Origin: Acidimicrobiia bacterium
Lineage (GTDB): Bacteria > Acidobacteriota > Vicinamibacteria > Vicinamibacterales > UBA2999
DNA: 41,483 nt
Assembly: GCA_016871255.1 (NCBI GenBank)
Contig: VFZH01000018.1
Coordinates: 1 to 41,483, forward strand
Reading direction: 5' to 3'
Each line of letters opens with the position of its first letter. Within the stretch, counting starts at the first letter, position 1. Both the position numbers and the translations under genes were made by a program. The notes below the pieces were generated by a model. That model made no database searches and was not told where the DNA came from. It saw only the letters and a list, made by a program, of their open reading frames with translations. Below, piece by piece: positions 17,525 to 25,494 of this stretch.

Positions 17525-19363
17525 ATGCAGATCCGCAGCCGCCGCGCCGTCTTTCTCGCCTCGGCGGCTGTGGCGCTGGCCGTCGCCGGGCTTCCCGCCG
17601 CCACCGAGCGCTTCCCGATCGAAGACGTGCGCCCGGGCATGACCGGCGTCGGGCGGACGGTGTTCGAGGGCGACCGGCTCGACGAGTTCCAGGTGCACAT
17701 CATCGGCGTGCTCCGGAACGTCATCGGTCCCCAGCGCAACCTCGTGCTGGCCCGCCTCGAAGGGGGGCCTCTGGCCGATACCGGCGTCATCGCCGGGATG
17801 AGCGGCAGCCCCGTCTACATCGACGGGCGGCTGCTCGGCGCCGTCTCGTACTCCCTCGGGGCCTTTTCCAAAGCACCGATCGCCGGCATCACCCCGATCG
17901 ACGAGATGACCGAGGTGGCGGCGATGAACACCCCTCGGCGCCAGTTGGCCCGGGTCGATGTCGCCGTGCCACTGACGGTCGACGGGCTGCGCGACTCCGT
18001 GCGCCAGGCGTTCGCGTGGCTGCGCCCCTTCGCCGATCGGCCGGAGGACGCGCGGCTGATTGGCGGCGACGGCGGCATCGGTCCCGGCGTCGGCACGCTG
18101 CTCCGCCCGATCGCCACGCCGCTGACGCTGTCCGGGTTCAGCGCGGGCACCATCGCGCCCCTGGCTGCCGCACTGCAGGATGCCGGACTGCCGGCGACCG
18201 TCGCCAGGGGAGCCGACGATCCCGCCGACCCACCTGCGCCGCTGAGACCGGGCGACCCGGTCGGGGTCACCCTGCTCGACGGCGATCTGGAGATCGGCGC
18301 GACCGGGACGGTCACCCATGTGGACGGCGACGCGGTGTACGCGTTCGGGCACGCGTTCTACAACCTCGGTCCCACGCAGTTTCCGATGACCCGGGCGCGT
18401 GTCCACACGGTCCTGCCGAGCCTCCAGTCGTCGATGAAGATCGCGAGCATGGGCCAGGTGATCGGCACCATCCGCCAGGATCGCTCGACGGCGATCGCCG
18501 GCACGCTGGGCGAGGGGCCGCCGCTGATCCCGATCACCCTCCGACTGACGTCCGAACGCGGCATCAACCGGACCATGCGGTTGCGTGTCGTGAACGATCA
18601 GTTGTTCACCCCGCTGATGACGTACCTCTCGATCGTGGAGACGCTGACGTCGTACGAGCGGCAGACGGGCGCGGCCAGCTACGTGATTCGCGGGAGCGCA
18701 ACGCTGAAGGATCGTGGCGCGCTGGCGTTCGAGAACCTGTTCAGTGGCGAGCAGGCCTCGGCGGGTGCCGCCGGCTACGTCATGACGCCCATCAACGTGC
18801 TGCTGCGCAACGCGTTCGAAGACGTCCGGATCGAGGCGCTCGATCTCGAGATCGTCGCCAGCGAAGAGCCGCGCACGGCCACGCTCGAACGAGCCTGGAT
18901 CGACAGCGCCCGGGTGCGCGCCGGCACCGACGTGCCGCTCCGAGTCCTCCTGCGCACGTACCGCGGAGAGGAGGTGACCCGCACGGTGCCGATCCGGATT
19001 CCACCGAACGCCCGGGGCGCAGTGTCGGTGCTGGTCAGCGACGCCGCACGCCTGGCCCAGGTCGAAGGACGCGAAGCCTCCGCCTCCCGCACCCGCGACC
19101 TGCCGCAGATGCTGCGCGTGCTCAACGACGTGCGGAAGAGCAACCGGCTGTACGTCCGCCTCGTGTCCGCGGACGGCGGAGCCGTCGTCCGCGGCGAAAC
19201 GCTGGAGTCGCTCCCTTCGTCGGTGCTGGCGGTCATGGAAGGCGACCGCAGCGGCGGCAGCTTCCGTTCCCTCGGAGCCTCCCTCTCGGGCGACTGGGAG
19301 ATCCCGATGGACTACGTTGTCGAGGGCTCCCGCACGCTGACCTTGCCGTTGGATCGGCGCTGA
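17525..19363 (+). CDS. Exported SpoIVB-type (S55) peptidase-domain protein
   Basis: 612 residues from the ATG at 17525. A signal peptide covers about residues 1-25 (AVFLASAAVALAVAGLPAA). Then comes an S55/SpoIVB-like serine peptidase region: VRPGMTGVGRTVFEGD near residue 40, and VIAGMSGSPVYIDGRLLGAVSY around residues 88-110, where the Ser of GMSGSPV matches the S55 nucleophile. The following GDPVGVTLLDGDLEIGATGTVTHVDGDAVYAFGHAF region is also typical. The C-terminal 250 residues look like beta-rich extracytoplasmic sequence without a recognised domain. In spore formers SpoIVB cuts a sporulation factor, but here nothing suggests sporulation; a periplasmic processing role is more likely. The next gene is a secreted propeller. 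Confidence 0.86.
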   Translation: MQIRSRRAVFLASAAVALAVAGLPAATERFPIEDVRPGMTGVGRTVFEGDRLDEFQVHIIGVLRNVIGPQRNLVLARLEGGPLADTGVIAGMSGSPVYIDGRLLGAVSYSLGAFSKAPIAGITPIDEMTEVAAMNTPRRQLARVDVAVPLTVDGLRDSVRQAFAWLRPFADRPEDARLIGGDGGIGPGVGTLLRPIATPLTLSGFSAGTIAPLAAALQDAGLPATVARGADDPADPPAPLRPGDPVGVTLLDGDLEIGATGTVTHVDGDAVYAFGHAFYNLGPTQFPMTRARVHTVLPSLQSSMKIASMGQVIGTIRQDRSTAIAGTLGEGPPLIPITLRLTSERGINRTMRLRVVNDQLFTPLMTYLSIVETLTSYERQTGAASYVIRGSATLKDRGALAFENLFSGEQASAGAAGYVMTPINVLLRNAFEDVRIEALDLEIVASEEPRTATLERAWIDSARVRAGTDVPLRVLLRTYRGEEVTRTVPIRIPPNARGAVSVLVSDAARLAQVEGREASASRTRDLPQMLRVLNDVRKSNRLYVRLVSADGGAVVRGETLESLPSSVLAVMEGDRSGGSFRSLGASLSGDWEIPMDYVVEGSRTLTLPLDRR

Positions 19364-19400
19364 TCCGCGGCGGCCGAGACCCTTCCGACCTGCGCCCTCC

Positions 19401-21629
19401 ATGCCCAGACGCTCCCTGCCGACAGTCCTCCTGTGGTTCGCTGCCGCAGGTGCCGCCCTCGCCCTCTCCCAGCCGGAGGTCTGGCAGGTCACGACCCAGG
19501 CCGAGTTCCTCCGGGGCGAGATCGACGATCTGTCCGTGGACCGGCATGGTCGGCTCGCGCTCGGCCAGGTCTCCACGACGCTGCACGAGCCCACGTCGCC
19601 ATTCCTGTGGCGTGCGGTGGCAGCCCCCGACGGCACGCTCTACGTGGGCAGCGGCAACGAGGGGCGCGTGATCCGGATCCAGCCCGATGGGACCGGCTCG
19701 GTCTTCTTCGACACCGACGAGCTCGAAGTCCATGCCCTGACGCTGGCACCGGATGGCGCATTGCTGGTCGGCACCTCACCCGATGGGCGCATCTATCGCG
19801 TTCAGCCCGACGGGCAGAGTCGCGTGTTGTTCGATCCCCCGGACACCTACATCTGGAGCCTCGCGGCCGCCTCCGACGGCGCCGTGTTTGCCGGCACCGG
19901 CAACACCGGCGTCGTGTACCGGATCCTGCCGGACGGCACTGGCAGCCCGTTCTACGCCACGAAGGCGTCGCACGCGATGTCGCTCGCCGTCGAGCCCGAC
20001 GGCCACCTGCTCGTCGGCACCGAGTCACCCGGCCGGGTCTTCCGGATCGATCGCGAGGGCAAGCCCTTCGTGCTGCTCGAATCGGCCTACAGGGAGATTC
20101 ATGCCCTCCGGGTTGCGCCGGACGGCACGATCTACGCCACGGCAATCCGCGGGCGATCGGGCTCCGGAGGAGGCCTCCCACCCGAGCCACCCACGCCCGC
20201 ACCGTCAGGCTCCACCCCGCCTGTGGCGTCGGTGTCGACCGAGGTCACGACCGTGACGGTCGCCGCCGACGTGTCCGCCTCAGGTGGTTCCGCCCCGTCC
20301 GGCACGCCTCCGGGCGGCGGTGCCGGAGGGATCTATCGCATCCAGCCGGGCGGGATCTGGGACCTCATCTGGGAAACCCGTGAGGACACGCCCTACGACG
20401 TCGCCGTGGACGGCGACGGCCTGCTCGTCGCCACCGGCAATTCGGGAAAGATCTTCCGCCTGTCGGGCGATCCTGTCGAGGCGACGCTGCTCGCACGAGC
20501 CGATGCGCAGCAGGTGACGGCACTGGTCAGGGATCCCTCCGGCCGGCTGGTCTACACCACCTCCAACCCGGCCAGGGTCCTGCGCCTCTCTACCGACCAG
20601 GCGCGCGAAGGCTCCTACGTGTCCGATCTCCGCGACGCCAGCACCCTCGCCACGTGGGGAACGATCCGCTGGCACGCAGAAGTCCCACAGGGCACACGGA
20701 TCGAACTGTCCACGCGCTCCGGCAACACGGCAACGCCCGACGAGACCTGGAGCGCCTGGTCCGATCCCTACACCCAGCCCGAGGGGTCCGGGATAAGCAG
20801 TCCGCCCGCCCGGTACCTCCAGTGGCGGGCGCGATTTTCGGGAACCGGGGAGCGAACACCGATCCTCACCTCGGTACGGGTGGCCTTCCTCCAGCGGAAT
20901 CTGCGGCCGAGAGTCACGTCTGTCGTGGCCCACCCGCCCGGCACGGTCTTCCAGCGGCCCTATCCGACCGGGGATCCCGATATCGCCGGCTTCGATGCCG
21001 ATCCACCCGACAGGAAAGCGCTCGAGTTGTTCGGATCCGGCGGCGGCGCACAGGGAACGGCCCTTGGCAAGCGCGACTACCAGAAGGGGCTGATGACGTT
21101 CGTCTGGCGCGCGGAAGACGCGAATGCCGACGAACTGGCCTACGAGATTCAGTACAGGCGGGAGGATGAAACCGCCTGGCGGCAGCTCCGCAGCGGCCTG
21201 AACGAGGAGATGTTCGTCTGGGACACCTCGGCCGTGCCGGATGGCACCTACATCCTCCGGGTGGCAGCCACCGACGCGCCGTCCAATCCAGCCACGGCCG
21301 CGCTCGTCGGCCACCTGGACAGCGCACCCTTCGACATCGACAACACACCGCCGGTCGTCACCTTCACGCGTACCCGCCAGGACGGAAATCGCCGGCTGTT
21401 CACCTTCGACGTGCAGGACGGCCAGTCAGCCGTGTTCCGTGTGGAGTACTCGCTCGATGGTGCCCGCTGGAGACCGGTGTACCCGATGGACGGGATCGCG
21501 GATTCGCGCCGGGAAGCCTACGAGGTGGCGATCGACGCCGCCACGCCGGGGCGGGAACTGGTCGTCCGGGCGACCGACGCCCTCAACAACGTCGGCAGCG
21601 CGAGCACGGCCGCGGGCGGCAGCCGATAG
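19401..21629 (+). CDS. Secreted beta-propeller protein with C-terminal immunoglobulin-like region
   Basis: 742 residues with a signal peptide (about residues 1-22, TVLLWFAAAGAALALS). From about residue 70 there are repeating propeller blades with a consensus like APDGTLYVGSGNEGRVIRI, recurring as APDGALLVGTSPDGRIYRV, ASDGAVFAGTGNTGVVYRI and EPDGHLLVGTESPGRVFRI. A Pro/Ser/Thr/Gly-rich linker (about residues 255-310) interrupts the propeller before the blade resumes at GGIYRIQPGGIWDL. The last 300 residues (RVAFLQRNLRPRV onward, ending with YILRVAATDAPSN and ELVVRATDALNNVGSA) resemble fibronectin-like or Ig-like modules. Likely extracytoplasmic binding or scaffold function; no catalytic motif seen. 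It starts 37 nt after the S55 gene and may share its mRNA. It ends 3 bp from the convergent anti-sigma gene. Confidence 0.85.
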   Translation: MPRRSLPTVLLWFAAAGAALALSQPEVWQVTTQAEFLRGEIDDLSVDRHGRLALGQVSTTLHEPTSPFLWRAVAAPDGTLYVGSGNEGRVIRIQPDGTGSVFFDTDELEVHALTLAPDGALLVGTSPDGRIYRVQPDGQSRVLFDPPDTYIWSLAAASDGAVFAGTGNTGVVYRILPDGTGSPFYATKASHAMSLAVEPDGHLLVGTESPGRVFRIDREGKPFVLLESAYREIHALRVAPDGTIYATAIRGRSGSGGGLPPEPPTPAPSGSTPPVASVSTEVTTVTVAADVSASGGSAPSGTPPGGGAGGIYRIQPGGIWDLIWETREDTPYDVAVDGDGLLVATGNSGKIFRLSGDPVEATLLARADAQQVTALVRDPSGRLVYTTSNPARVLRLSTDQAREGSYVSDLRDASTLATWGTIRWHAEVPQGTRIELSTRSGNTATPDETWSAWSDPYTQPEGSGISSPPARYLQWRARFSGTGERTPILTSVRVAFLQRNLRPRVTSVVAHPPGTVFQRPYPTGDPDIAGFDADPPDRKALELFGSGGGAQGTALGKRDYQKGLMTFVWRAEDANADELAYEIQYRREDETAWRQLRSGLNEEMFVWDTSAVPDGTYILRVAATDAPSNPATAALVGHLDSAPFDIDNTPPVVTFTRTRQDGNRRLFTFDVQDGQSAVFRVEYSLDGARWRPVYPMDGIADSRREAYEVAIDAATPGRELVVRATDALNNVGSASTAAGGSR

Positions 21630-21632
21630 CGC

Positions 21633-22484
21633 TCAACTCGAGCGGCGCCCGGCGAGCCCGGGCTCCGGCGGCTTCACGTCGAAGTCGAACGGTCTGGGGG
21701 ACCCCTTGACCGTCGTTCTGGCCACGAGCCACACGAGGTTCACGGCCACCGGCGATCCTCCCAGCTGCGCCGGCGAGAAACGGACCGTGGAGACAGCGCT
21801 CTCGAGGAACGACAACTCGGTTGGCGGCGGCGGAAGACTGACCATGCGCCCGCCACCGTCTTCAGCCGGGTAGTGGGACCGCAGCAGTTCGTAGCCCGCA
21901 ATCCGTCCTTCCCGCGTGACCGTGGCCGCGAACGCGAACACGGCGTCGTTCTTCGGGATCCGCGTGAGTTCCGGGGCATCGTCGTAGTAGTCCGGAATGG
22001 CCAGCCGCGGGGGGGACACGTGATAGGTCAGCGCTACCGGATTGCGGTCGGAGCCCGGGGCGCCGAGCGCGTCGATGACCGCCGCCAGTGAATCACCACT
22101 GCGTCGATCGGTGGCCGTCACCACCCCCAGCGTGAGCAGCACGCAGGCCAGCATCCCGACGGTGGCACCCGCACCCGCCCACATCACGTGACGGTCCTCG
22201 AGCAGGCGCCGGGCTCTCACCGGCCATGACGCCTCCCGCTCGGCGCACGTCCGGCCCAGCACCGCCATCGCCAGGCCGTCCACGTCCACCGTGCCCCAGG
22301 GCGTCCGCACGGCAACGTTCCGGAGCGAGGCCCCGATCAGCTTGAGGTCCTCGAGATGCGCCGCACACGTGCGACACGACCTCAAGTGCGCCTCCACCAT
22401 CACCTGCTCCTCGACGCCGAGCTCGTCGTCGAGGAGATCGGCGAGGAACGGACGGGCGGATTCGCAGCCGACGACCGGAATCAT
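21633..22484 (-). CDS. Membrane anti-sigma factor with TonB-C-like domain
   Basis: 283 residues from the ATG at 22484, overlapping the sigma gene stop as ATGA. The N-terminal zinc-binding anti-sigma domain shows Cys7 and H33-x3-C37-x2-C40 (AHLRSCRTCAAHL), the HC2-type ligands that hold an ECF sigma factor. A single transmembrane helix lies at about 101-124 (MWAGAGATVGMLACVLLTLGVV). The outside part, about residues 180-270, resembles a TonB C-terminal-like fold: FAATVTREGRIAGYELLRS and VSTVRFSPAQLGGSPVAVNL. That resemblance is by pattern only. Signal sensing outside the membrane followed by release of the sigma factor is the family model. Confidence 0.86.
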   Translation of the reverse strand: MIPVVGCESARPFLADLLDDELGVEEQVMVEAHLRSCRTCAAHLEDLKLIGASLRNVAVRTPWGTVDVDGLAMAVLGRTCAEREASWPVRARRLLEDRHVMWAGAGATVGMLACVLLTLGVVTATDRRSGDSLAAVIDALGAPGSDRNPVALTYHVSPPRLAIPDYYDDAPELTRIPKNDAVFAFAATVTREGRIAGYELLRSHYPAEDGGGRMVSLPPPPTELSFLESAVSTVRFSPAQLGGSPVAVNLVWLVARTTVKGSPRPFDFDVKPPEPGLAGRRSS

Positions 22485-23083
22485 GTTCCCAGCCCCAGCA
22501 GCTCGGCCCGGAGGGCCTGGCGCGCCCGGGTCAGCCGTGACTTCACCGTACCGACCGCGATGTCGAGGGAATAGGCGATCTCGTCGTACCGCAGCCCGTC
22601 GATCTCGCGGAGGATCAGGGCCGTCCGCTGGTCGAACGGCAGACGGTTCAGCGCCGTCCACAGCCGCGTCGCGTTCTCTTTGCTGACGAGCAGCGAGTAC
22701 GGCGAGCGATCAGCCTGCGCCGGCGGTTCGCCGAATTCGCGGAGGTGATCGTCGAGCGACACCTGATCGGCCCGGTGGCGACGCCGCCACCACCGCTGGC
22801 GATTGCGGGCCTGATTGATGACGATGCGGTAGATCCAGGTCCGGAGGCTCGAGTGGCCCCGGAAGCTGCCCAGCGTCCGGAACACCCTGAGGAAGACTTC
22901 CTGCGAGAGGTCGCGCGCCTCGTCCCGGTCGCCGAGCAGGTGGACGGCGAGATTGAAGACCATCCGCTCGTGCATCCGCACCAGCTCCACGCACGCGGTT
23001 TCATCCCCGCCCGTGCAGCGGCCGATCAGCGCAGCTTCCGCGGTGCCTTCAAGGACCCAGCTGAGGGCGTCGGCGTTCTTCAC
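22481..23083 (-). CDS. ECF RNA polymerase sigma factor
   Basis: 200 residues from the GTG at 23083, chosen over the ATG at 23122 because GGGAGGA stands just upstream and a TAGACT -10 lies inside the longer version. Sigma2: MVFNLAVHLLGDRDEARDLSQEVFLRVFRTLGSF and RTWIYRIVINQARNR, which melts and binds the -10. Sigma4: RLPFDQRTALILREIDGLRYDEIAYSLDIAVGTVKSRLTRARQALR, the helix-turn-helix for the -35. No sigma3, as expected for ECF. It is co-translated with its anti-sigma partner (4-base overlap). Group-level assignment beyond RpoE-like is not possible by eye. Confidence 0.94.
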   Translation of the reverse strand: MKNADALSWVLEGTAEAALIGRCTGGDETACVELVRMHERMVFNLAVHLLGDRDEARDLSQEVFLRVFRTLGSFRGHSSLRTWIYRIVINQARNRQRWWRRRHRADQVSLDDHLREFGEPPAQADRSPYSLLVSKENATRLWTALNRLPFDQRTALILREIDGLRYDEIAYSLDIAVGTVKSRLTRARQALRAELLGLGT

Positions 23084-23112
23084 CCGTCCTCCCGACGTGA
23101 TCGTCTGGCTGA

Positions 23113-23118
23113 AGTCTA
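23113..23118 (-). promoter_or_regulatory. Candidate -10 (TAGACT) for the ECF sigma operon
   Basis: TAGACT is 29 nt before the GTG at 23083, with GGGAGGA between. This gene therefore has a normal leader with a Shine-Dalgarno, unlike the leaderless-type genes nearby. No -35 consensus is evident. Confidence 0.4.
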
Positions 23119-23291
23119 GCATCTGGACCTGCGCTGCCGTCTCCCCCCGGCTCCCTGCGGCAATCCGGCACGCTACGCCCGCGCGAAATACGCGGGTTCA
23201 AGAGAGATTAGACCCCGGGGCGCCTGAGGGGTTCCGGCGCCCTTGGATGTACGGAGGCCACCGATCCGGCGCTCGGCCGCAGGCGGGCTGG

Positions 23292-23297
23292 TAGAAT
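23292..23297 (+). promoter_or_regulatory. Candidate -10 (TAGAAT) 9 nt before start
   Basis: GGTAGAATCGG, with nine bases to the ATG at 23307. The gap contains no Shine-Dalgarno. A nearly leaderless transcript is predicted. Confidence 0.5.
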
Positions 23298-23306
23298 CGG
23301 ACCGCC

Positions 23307-24683
23307 ATGCGCCGGGGTGTCGCAATCGCCGTCTTCGCAGCCGCCGTGGTGGGCGGCTTGACCCTCGCCTGGGACACGGTGCGCCGCGACCGCGAGTTCA
23401 GACGTCTGATCGCCGCCGGCGACCTGGCCCTCAGCCGTGGAGAGACCTCCGCGGCGATCGAGGCATTCAGCGGCGCCGTGGCCCTCAGACCCACGTCCAT
23501 GGTCGGCCACCTGAAGCGGGGTGATACCTATCGGCGGCGGGGTCAGATGAACGACGCGCTCCGGGACCTCCAGGACGCCGCGGCGCTCGACCCCAGCGCC
23601 ACCCGTCCACTGGAGCTGCTCGGCGACGTGAATCTGGCCCTGGAAGACTACGAGCGGGCCCTCACCCACTACCAGGCGTATCTCGGCATCGACGAGCGGG
23701 CGCCACGGGTGCTGTACAAAATGGCGCTGGCGCACTTCCGTCTCAACAACATCGCGGGGGCGGTCGATCGCGCCAGGGACGCACTCGCCCTGGATGCGGC
23801 AATGCCGGAGGCGCACTTCCTGCTGGGGCTCAGCCTCAAGCCGAGCGCGCCTGAAGACGCGATGAAGGCCCTGGCGCGGGCCGTCGAACTCGATCCGGCG
23901 CTGCGACCGGCACGCGAGGAGCTGTCGGCGCTGCTGCAACGGGCCGGCCGCTTCCGGGAAGCGCAGCGTCAACTGGACGCGCTGGCCGATCTCGAGCCGG
24001 ATCGCCCGGCCCGGCTTGTCGACACGGCCGTCCGGTACAGCCGGGCAGGCCGCACGGACGCGGCACTACAGGTGCTCACGGCGGCGACCGGCGCGTTTCC
24101 CGACGACCCGGTCATCCACACGGCTCTCGGTGGCCTCTGGCTCGAGTTGGCCGAGACCCGCCACGACCCGTCGCTCATTCCGCGTGCGACGGCGCTCCTG
24201 CAAACGGCAGCCGCTGGCAGCCGTGCGGACGGCCTGGCCCTCTACGGACGGGCGCTGCTGCGGTCGGGTGATGCACCCGGTGCGCTGCGAGTGCTGCGCC
24301 AGGCCACGGGCCGGCTCCCGGTCGAACCCTCCGCCTTCCTCGACCTCGCCGAAGCCGCGGATCGGCTGGAGCGCCCCGGTGAGGCGCGCGACGCGCTGGC
24401 CAGCTACGTCGCGCTTGCCGGCGACACGACGGCGTGGCCGGGCCACGCGCTGCGGATCGCCGAGTTGTCCCTGGCGATCAACGATGCCCCCACCGCCGCG
24501 GTCTGGGCACGCCGCGCTTCGGCGACCGCCCCACAGGGTGGCAGGGCTGACGCCGTGCTGGGAGAAGCCCTGATCCGGCTCGGACGCCGCGAGGACGCGC
24601 GCCAGGTCATCGCGGAAGGGCTGGAGCGGGATCCGCAGAACCAGACGCTGCGGCGCCTCCGGCGACAGGTGAACGACGAGTAG
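23307..24683 (+). CDS. TPR-repeat protein with N-terminal membrane anchor
   Basis: 458 residues. N-terminal hydrophobic helix (VAIAVFAAAVVGGLTLAW, about residues 5-22) anchors or exports it; a lipobox Cys is absent. From about residue 35 on it is built of tetratricopeptide repeats with the usual small/aromatic pattern: GDLALSRGETSAAIEAFSGAVALRP, GDTYRRRGQMNDALRDLQDAAALDP, GDVNLALEDYERALTHYQAYLGID, and more in the second half (GEARDALASYVAL; GEALIRLGRREDARQVIAEGLERDP). A likely role is scaffolding or assembly in the envelope; no partner can be named. It is divergent from the sigma factor gene, and regulation by that sigma is possible but not shown. Confidence 0.85.
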   Translation: MRRGVAIAVFAAAVVGGLTLAWDTVRRDREFRRLIAAGDLALSRGETSAAIEAFSGAVALRPTSMVGHLKRGDTYRRRGQMNDALRDLQDAAALDPSATRPLELLGDVNLALEDYERALTHYQAYLGIDERAPRVLYKMALAHFRLNNIAGAVDRARDALALDAAMPEAHFLLGLSLKPSAPEDAMKALARAVELDPALRPAREELSALLQRAGRFREAQRQLDALADLEPDRPARLVDTAVRYSRAGRTDAALQVLTAATGAFPDDPVIHTALGGLWLELAETRHDPSLIPRATALLQTAAAGSRADGLALYGRALLRSGDAPGALRVLRQATGRLPVEPSAFLDLAEAADRLERPGEARDALASYVALAGDTTAWPGHALRIAELSLAINDAPTAAVWARRASATAPQGGRADAVLGEALIRLGRREDARQVIAEGLERDPQNQTLRRLRRQVNDE

Positions 24684-24686
24684 GGG

Positions 24687-24735
24687 CTGGGCGGACGCGG
24701 GCCGGGCACGGCGCGATCAGCCAGCCCGCGCCCAG
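24687..24735 (+). terminator. Hairpin just after the TPR gene, possibly a terminator
   Basis: CTGGG and CGCGGGC (separated by a four-base bulge, CGGA) pair with GCCCGCGCCCAG: twelve pairs, all but the bulge G-C rich. It starts 3 nt after the stop codon. No T run follows, so termination, if any, would be factor-dependent or the hairpin may only protect the 3' end. Confidence 0.35.
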
Positions 24736-24830
24736 TCAGCCAGGCGGCCGACGGCGTCGCCTCACCGGTGGACGGCGGGCCTATCACGTTTGATGTCAAA
24801 CTATATGCGAAGCGGGACCGTCGGCGGCGG

Positions 24831-25244
24831 TCAGGCGGCCGCCCGCCAGCGGCGGACCAGCCGGGAGCCCGTGATCAGCCGGTCGTGGCTCAGCAGGGGT
24901 GCGTCCAGCGCGCGGCACGTCGCCACGATCAGCCGGTCGGCAGGATCCCGATGGAACCGCTCCGGGAGAGCAGCCACCCCCGCCGCGATGGCAGGCGTCA
25001 CGGCCACCAGCCGCACGGTGCGGGGATGCGCGGCCGCCTGCAGCCAGGGGTCCAGATCGAGATCGAGCCGGAGCCGGCCCCGGTCGACGAGCATCGCCAC
25101 CTCCCAGAGGCAGATATCCGGAACGAGCGGCCGGTCGCCGGCCGGCAACCCGTCGAGCGCCTCGATGGTTCGCGCCCCGAGGCGAGCATCACCCAGCATC
25201 CACCACACCCACGCGTGGGTGTCGAGCACCGGGACGTCCGTCAC
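24831..25244 (-). CDS. PIN-domain toxin (VapC-like)
   Basis: 137 residues from a GTG at 25244 that overlaps the antitoxin stop by four bases (GTGA). PIN-fold ribonuclease signature with the acidic metal site: Asp8 in LDTHAWVWW, Glu48 in LWEVAML, Asp103 in PADRLIVATC, and Asp121 in LLSHDRLI. All four are present, so it looks active. Family members cut specific RNAs such as tRNA. It is the downstream partner of the Phd-like gene. Confidence 0.9.
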   Translation of the reverse strand: MTDVPVLDTHAWVWWMLGDARLGARTIEALDGLPAGDRPLVPDICLWEVAMLVDRGRLRLDLDLDPWLQAAAHPRTVRLVAVTPAIAAGVAALPERFHRDPADRLIVATCRALDAPLLSHDRLITGSRLVRRWRAAA

Positions 25245-25471
25245 CGGGCCGCCTCGATCTCGGTCTCATCCACGACCGGGGCGAACGGATCGCCCGTGAA
25301 CCGGCCGGTCGCCCGCAGGCGCAGCCACGGCCGCTCGTCCGGATCGCCGGCGGGGACCAGTCGCGCGACGACTCGTCCCCGCTTGGTGATGGTGACCGAC
25401 TCACCGTGGTCGTGGACACGGTCGAGCAACGCGAGGCACTTGGCCTTGAACTCAGCTGCAGGCATGATCAC
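25241..25471 (-). CDS. Phd/YefM-like antitoxin
   Basis: 76 residues (GTG at 25471; an ATG at 25465 is a good alternative). The N-terminal AAEFKAKCLALLDRVHDHGESVTITKRGRVVARLVP matches the Phd/YefM DNA-binding fold (helix, then ITKRGRPVA-like strand). The C-terminal tail, about residues 45-76, is where such proteins bind the toxin. Paired with the PIN toxin. A 12-mer direct repeat with one mismatch (ACATGACCAGTT and ACATGACTAGTT, 13 bp apart, 25470-25494) lies across the start and is a candidate autoregulatory operator; TAAACT inside it could be the -10. Confidence 0.88.
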   Translation of the reverse strand: MIMPAAEFKAKCLALLDRVHDHGESVTITKRGRVVARLVPAGDPDERPWLRLRATGRFTGDPFAPVVDETEIEAAR

Positions 25472-25494
25472 ATGACCAGTTTACATGACTAGTT
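25470..25494 (-). promoter_or_regulatory. Direct-repeat operator and -10 of the Phd/PIN module
   Basis: Two 12-mers, ACATGACCAGTT and ACATGACTAGTT on the plus strand, 13 bp apart. The minus strand carries TAAACT (25483-25478), 6 nt before the GTG at 25471. The repeat spans the start of the antitoxin and the last two codons and stop of the sigma-54 regulator gene. Autoregulation by the antitoxin is inferred from the family. Confidence 0.45.

Noticed and set aside
23084-23122. ATG at 23122 as start of the ECF sigma factor
   Set aside because: The longer version would contain the -10 and the Shine-Dalgarno of the shorter; GTG at 23083 is better placed.
24788-24801. Palindrome GTTTGATGTCAAAC downstream of the PIN toxin
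   Set aside because: Only six pairs with a two-base centre and no T run; too weak for a terminator and no evidence of binding.
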